From Casuarina equisetifolia (taxonomy: Eukaryota > Streptophyta > Magnoliopsida > Fagales > Casuarinaceae), in the NCBI GenBank assembly GCA_028551475.1, contig CM052354.1, positions 10,809,172-10,873,171 on the forward strand: a stretch of 64,000 bases of DNA, in the 5' to 3' direction. The notes under the pieces are model-generated. The model had not been told where the DNA came from. It made no database searches and worked only from the letters and a program-made list of their open reading frames with translations. Each line of letters starts with the position of its first letter. Within the stretch, counting starts at the first letter, position 1. This document shows, piece by piece, positions 58,560 to 64,000 of the stretch. A program made the position numbers and the translations under genes.

Positions 58560-61500
58560 CACCCCCCCAAACTTGGCATATTCATGCCAAGTTTGCTACG
58601 CTGAATGGTAAAGTCCCGAGTTGGTAGGGGTTTTGTGAACATGTCGGCAAGCATCTCTGAGGAGGTAACATGAGAGGTGATTAATGTTCCTTGGGCAACC
58701 TTTTCACGCACAAAATGATAATCTATCTCTAGATGTTTTGAACGACTGTGAAACACCGGCTTGGTTGAGAGTTGTAAGGCAGGTAGATTATCACTATGCA
58801 AGATTGTAGGCGTAAAAATACCTACTCCAAGATGGCGCAGGAGATGTAATATCCAAGTAATTTCAGCAGTCCCAGTTGCTAAAGCACGATATTCTGCCTC
58901 AGTAACAGAACGTGAGACTGTGGATTGCCGCTTTGCCATCCATGAGACTAGATTATGTCCAAGGAAAATACAAAAGCCTGTTGTAGAACGTCGAGTTCCT
59001 GTACATCCTGCATAATCAGAATCGGTGTACCCAAAGAGTGTTGTGGGACTTCGGCAATGAAACCGAATGCCAAAATCAGTAGTTCCATGAAGATACCTGA
59101 GGACCCGTTTCAGCCTATGAAAGTCCAGTATTGTCGGTGATGCCATTTTCCGACACAATTTATTCACAGCAAAACTAAGATCTGGACGTGTGAGAGTCAT
59201 GTACTGCAGTGCTCCAAGAATGCTAGGAAACTGAGTTGGATAATCAAACAACTCATCACCATGTGGAACCTGATTAGTTTTTGCTGTCATGGGAGTTGTC
59301 AAGCTCTTACAGTGGGTCATATCTGCTCGTTGCAAAATGTCTAACGCATACTGTTGTTGAGTTAGAATGAGCCCCTCAGAGTCATGTGCCACCTGCACTC
59401 CAAGAAAAAAGTGCAGAAGTCCGAGATCCTTCAATGGAAATTTTCCTCCGAGATAGTCAATAAAGGTCTGCACAAGCTCATTAGAATTTCCTGTAATAAT
59501 TATATCGTCCACATATATTAAAAGCCAAACTTGCATGCCTTCATTGTTATAAATGAACAACGACGGATCAAACGGAGAACTAAGAAAACCAACATCTTGA
59601 AGGACCGTTGTGAGTTCATCAAACCAAGCTCTCGGTGCCTGCTTAAGGCCATAGAGAGCACGTTCCAGCCGACATACATGATTGGGAAAATGAGAGTCTC
59701 GAAACCCTGGGGGCTGTTCCATGAATACTTCTTCAGTTAACTTCCCATGAAGGAACGCGTTATCTATATCGCACTGTCTAAGACACCAACCAAGAGAACA
59801 AGCCAGTGCAAGGATAACTCTAATAGTAGTGGGACGAACAACAGGACTGAAAGTTTCCCAGAAATCAATTCCAGGTTCCTGATGGAACCCTTTAGCGACT
59901 AATCGAGCCTTTAGTCGTTCAAGGGTTCCGTCTACTGCTACCTTGGGTTTAAAAACCCACTTACAACCAACTATATTCATATTGGTTTGTCGAGGAACCA
60001 GAGTCCAGGTAGAGTTATTATGCAAGGCCGTCATCTCGGCTTGCATGGCAGTATGCCAGCCAGGGTGTTCCAAGGCTCGTCGAAGTGACGTTGGAATTTC
60101 TGGGATATTGAGTGAAGCTGTGAGAGCATACCTCGGATTCGGTTTTCTTATCCCAAGTTGACTTCTTGTTGCCATAGTGTGTGTCCGAGATGGAGAAGTT
60201 GCTCGTGCAATTGGACTGTCTCTATCAAGAGCCTCTGAAAAACTTATTGGATTGTCTTCAGAAATGGAGTGAGGAAAGTCTGATGAAGAAGTTGTGGATT
60301 GAGATGTTTCTTTTTCAATGAGTGTAGTTGATAGGGGAATGGGATTGGCTTCATTTCCTGGAGCTTGGGACGAGTGAGTACAGATCACGGAAGATTCAGT
60401 GAGCAATGGATTGGTTGAGGTTTCGGTGCTTTCAAGTAGTTCAGTGGGAACTATCTTGCTAGGTGCAGTGTTTAAAGGCTGATGTATTGTCCAAGGTTCA
60501 GAGGGCTGAGATACTGCTGGGAAGTGTGCAGTTTTATCATATAAAGGCTCGGTTTCGACTGCTTCAGGTGATTCTGTTGTAGCATTATCATGTGCATGAA
60601 GTGGAGGCTCTGAGCTGGCGCTGTTTGATAGAGAATGAGTTGAAGGTGGGTCTTGAGATGGGACTGAAGTTATAGGATTGGTTGCTGGTTCGGTTAGTGG
60701 TGCATGGGGGTCTGCGGTGTCAGCTTCTCCATAAGTTTCAGCTGAACCATGGAGGACGTGTCCTCTATAGTTCAGAATGGGTCCTATACGTGTCCCGTTT
60801 CCGTCCGAAATACCTCTGTGGCTGATATCCGATTGTTCGTCCATCATTGCAGGTGAGCTATTTTCAATGACATTTAATTGTCTCTCTCTAGCTTCTTCTA
60901 TTGAGGGCTGTGGCTTGTCATTATCTTTGAAGGGAAAAATATTCTCTTCGAAAATGACGTGCCTGGAGACAAAGATCTTTTCAGTAGAGGGATCCAAACA
61001 CCTGTACCCTTTATGTTTAGAACTGTAACCCAGGAAGACACATGCAATGGACTTTGCTGAGAGTTTGTCAGTAAGAATTGCACGAAGACAAGGATAACAC
61101 TGGGTTCCAAAGACTCTTAAAGAGTCATAGTCAGGGACATGATTATACAACACTTCAAACGGAGATTTATTTTCCAAGGTTCTTGAGGGCAGCCTGTTAA
61201 TAATATAGACAGATGTAAGAAAACCTTCTGTCCAATATTTCCGAGGCATGTTGGCTTGAATCATCATAGATCGACCCAGCTCTACTATGTGTCTGTGTTT
61301 CCTTTCGGCAAGTCCGTTTTGTTGTGGAGTGTAGGGACAAGAAAATTGATGTAATATTCCTTTTTCCCGTAAAAATTTATCAAGCTCAAGACTTGTATAT
61401 TCCCCACCATTATCTGAGCGTAGAATTTTAATTTTCTGTTCGAACTGCCGTTCAACCATTTCATTAAAATCTATAAATTTCTGAAAGAAATCAGACTTCT

Positions 61501-63175
61501 TTTTCATAGGATAAAGCCACGTGAAACGGGTACATTCATCAATAAGAACTGCATAATATAGAAAGCCTTGACAGGAAGGGACTGATGAGGGCCCCCACAC
61601 ATCACTGTGTATTTTTTCAAAAGGAGCAGTACTTTTATTTGAAGATAATGAAAAAGGTAGACGATGGCTTTTGCTAAGTAGACAGGTAGAGCATGATTCA
61701 GGTGGGTCACCTCTGACTTTTATTTTTCCTTGCAGTTGTAGGGACTTCACAACTTGCATATTTGTATGTCCCAGACGATAGTGCCACGTAGTTCCATCTG
61801 CGATCCGTTGACACTGAGCAAAGAGAGCAGGTATCTCACCGCCTGGTAGGACATACAATCCATCCCTTCTATATCCCCTGAGCAGGATTTCCTGAGTGCT
61901 CAGGTCCTTTACAGCAAAAGATTTTTTGTCAAATAATACTTCACAAGGATAATCATCTGTAAGTTTTGCTATTGACAACAGATTTTGTTTTATCTGTGGA
62001 GCAACTAGAACTGATTTGAGCTGAATGGGTCCATTATTTAACTGGACTGTTCCGACGTGTGTAATGGGTAATTTGTGTCCATTTCCAACAAGAATCTTAT
62101 TGGATCCCTTGTATAAGGTTGAGTGGGAAAGTTTACCTGCTGTATCGACAATATGGGTTGATGCTCCCGAGTCTGCTATCCAATCATTTCCAGCTCTTTC
62201 ATTTTTTTGAAGAGTCGCAAGTGCTTTGGGAATATTGTTTGCTTGGAAGGCATGATCAAATCGCCTCCAACATTCGAGGGCTGAATGCCCTCGCTTTTCA
62301 CAAATCTGGCAAGTCAAAGTAGTGCGGGCAGGAAAGGTTTCAAGATTACCTGTTCGATTTTATGGCATTACCATCCCTTGAGCATTAGGTCGGGATGTTC
62401 TATTTGTTGCCGCTGGTCCAAAACCTCTTCCTTGAGAGGTAAATGGCTGACCTCTCCCTCTAGAGGGTCCTCTTCCTCCCCTTCCTCCGCCTCGTTGTGC
62501 GAAGAAGGCAGTGTTTTCATTAATGGCTAGATTGCTTGGCTTCCTGTAATATCCAAGTCTAGCTTCATATGCCTGTAGTTGTGAGATTACCTCACTGAAC
62601 TTGGGCACTGGTGGTCGGAACATTGCTGACTTGAGAGATTCATATTTCTCATCAAGTATTTCCAACAAGCGGAAAGTTTTCGCTGAGTCGCTAAGTGGCT
62701 TTCCAATGGCACTGAGCTGATTCAAGATATTCTTAAATTCAGTAAGAAAGGCAGAAAGAGTTTTACCTTCCTTTTGAAGATTACTGAGCTTGGTCAGTAA
62801 CTCAAACTCCCTGGTTTCAGTTCTTTGGGAGAAATGATTATTGAGGGCATCCCATACTTGAGCTGCGGCTTCCAGCTCAAAGATATGTCCCATTGCTTCT
62901 TCGGACAGCGTGCTGATGATCCATGATCTTACAAGAGCATCGCTTTGCTTCCAAGCTTCATGATCTAGGTTGGTTTGGATTTTATCATCCTCGCCAGCAA
63001 CTGAGATAGCTGGGCACTCAATTTCTCCAGTTACAAACCCGGTAAGTCTCTGGGTTTGGAGGAGTGACTTCATTTGAGTCATCCAAGATAGATAGTTACC
63101 TTCTGTCAATTTCATGGTAACAAAGTTACTGACATTGACATTGGTAGGGAACGGGTAAGCGGTTTGTTGAGCCAT
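58560..63175 (-). CDS. Copia gag-pol coding region of the young element
   Basis: Gag starts at the ATG at 63175 (MAQQTAYPFPTNVNVSNF) and has the LTEGNYLSWMTQMKSLL and MGHIFELEAAAQVWDAL signatures of copia gag, followed by an Arg/Gly-rich tail. Downstream in copia order are the zinc knuckle (CQICEKRGHSALEC, near 62300), protease (WIADSGASTH, near 62170), the integrase HHCC and DDE core (SDVWGP, RSDNGGEY, QNGLAERKHRHI, about 61100-61800), reverse transcriptase (YVDDIIITG near 59510) and RNase H (TDSDYAGC, STTGFCIFLG, TEAEYRAL, HSDNLPAL, about 58600-59050). The products would form cytoplasmic virus-like particles, copy the RNA to DNA and integrate it. All catalytic motifs are present. Gag and pol share one frame with about one interruption, so it is either marginally broken or uses read-through. 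Confidence 0.92.
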
Positions 63176-63220
63176 GATAAAGGAAAAGCAGTCCGGATGA
63201 ACCTGCTTTGATACCAAAAT

Positions 63221-63922
63221 GATAATAATATTAAGAACAAATATGAGGAAGCTAGCAAGAAATTGGACTGGGAAAGAGAACAAAAAAACACGAAGCAAGA
63301 AATGTGTTTGTAAACAGAGGACTTTAAGTCTATTGTTTACTTGCTTATAGTTTACATCTTACACGGCTCTTATATAGCCAACCAACATAACAAAAGACAA
63401 AATACAACTTGCATGCCACTTGCATGACAAGACGTCGCCACTAGTCAGGATGCTCATCATCACATAGTGCAGTGCTGCAGGCATTTAAGAGCTCTGTCAA
63501 GAGATCAACATAATATTTACGGGTCCCTCACTTATCCTCCAACTTCAAAGATAGGTGACATGCTCGAGTCAACTAACTGATATCCCGGTTCCACCATCTC
63601 AATGATTCCACCAGCTTGAGACACATTCAGACATTCTTCATCACCACCTTTCTCTTGTCCAGCATAGAAGACTTGACCATTGTTAGAGTTATAATAGGAC
63701 GAAGAGACTATCGACGGTCCAGGTGCAGTTACGTCAAATGGTGAACAAGACCATTGAAAGGTGGCCCCATAGTCTTCTGGAGGGAGATAACGAGGAGTGA
63801 TTTCTTCTGAAGAGGCACCAGTACTAACAGTTGCACATAAACCGGAATCCTTCTCAGATGAACCAGCTGCTCCAGAGGAGGAGGGTGAAGAAATATTTTC
63901 ATAAATATTAATACTGTTGATA
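63221..63922 (-). repeat. 5' LTR of the young copia element
   Basis: About 702 bp, paired with 57857-58559. It adjoins the initiator-tRNA primer-binding site on its internal side. It contains the same 125-codon open stretch (63532 to about 63910). Confidence 0.93.
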
Positions 63923-64000
63923 AGATCAAGAGCCTTATGGACAGACAAAAAACTTATTTGGAGTTCCCAGCAAGGATTGAGAATGGGGATTCCACTCCGT
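63923..64000. other. Flank of the copia insertion, spacer copy
   Basis: GATCAAGAGCCTTATGG (from 63925) matches 55462 and 35431, showing that the insertion lies in another copy of the block spacer. The sequence then diverges to the window end. Confidence 0.6.

Larger units (their letters stand above)
57857..63922 (-). mobile_element. Young Ty1/copia retrotransposon, nearly whole
   Basis: About 6.07 kb in minus orientation, with LTRs of about 703 bp (57857-58559 and 63221-63922). Polypurine tract: GGGGGGG next to the 3' LTR (about 58562-58568). Primer-binding site: TGGTATCAAAGCAGG next to the 5' LTR (about 63203-63217). Both outer edges abut the same 8 bases (AAGATCAA), so the exact 5-bp target duplication lies within them. 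The LTRs differ at about three positions (near 0.5%), pointing to an insertion well under a million years old at usual plant rates. The coding region is long and almost uninterrupted, with about one break. It sits in a copy of the block spacer; the flanks rejoin as the ...AAGATCAAGAGCCTTATGG sequence seen at 55462. Confidence 0.95.

Overview
This is a stretch of plant nuclear DNA from a eudicot. The evidence is an AT-rich sequence, a GT-AG intron-bearing Rop guanine-nucleotide exchange factor (RopGEF) gene, relics of Cf-type leucine-rich-repeat receptor-like protein (RLP) genes, a TRIM and several Ty1/copia LTR retrotransposons. A woody perennial such as grapevine is my guess, not something the sequence proves.

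Layout. (1) 1-1660: nested retroelement debris. A plus-strand copia tail has a TRIM-like element inserted in its LTR with a 5-bp target duplication, and part of the TRIM's own 5' LTR is replaced by a minus-strand copia remnant. (2) 1661-8300: AT-rich, mostly gene-free, with two weak small-gene candidates (3494-3682 minus; 4736-4807 plus with a TATA box). (3) 8300-14911: the one clearly intact host gene, a RopGEF14-like gene with seven coding exons and a 563-residue product carrying a full PRONE domain. (4) 15000-57850: a tandemly repeated block. The ancestral block looks like [RopGEF exons 2-7] - [RLP gene, minus] - spacer with a minisatellite - spacer - [second RLP gene, minus] - spacer. Block A is about 11461-24590, block B about 25107-47600 and partial block C about 48220-56300. 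Every RLP copy is a pseudogene or relic, and the second RopGEF copy lacks its promoter and exon 1 because the block boundary falls in intron 1. A 172-bp monomer lies at both block junctions and is amplified fourfold at the B/C junction. (5) 41699-47027: a broken copia element inserted in block B, with 221-bp LTRs, a 5-bp target duplication and the matching empty site in block A. (6) 57857-63922: a young, nearly whole copia element with about 703-bp LTRs differing at about three positions. Its LTR carries a long open frame.

Function. The RopGEF should activate ROP/RAC small GTPases at the plasma membrane downstream of receptor kinases. The RLPs are extracellular LRR receptors lacking kinase domains. 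Their co-duplication with a RopGEF is suggestive, but since all copies but one are decayed, the array reads as a decaying receptor cluster rather than a working module. The most interesting signals are the LTR-encoded open frame of the young copia element, the 239-bp direct and 78-bp inverted perfect repeats inside an RLP relic, and the 172-bp repeat at the block junctions.
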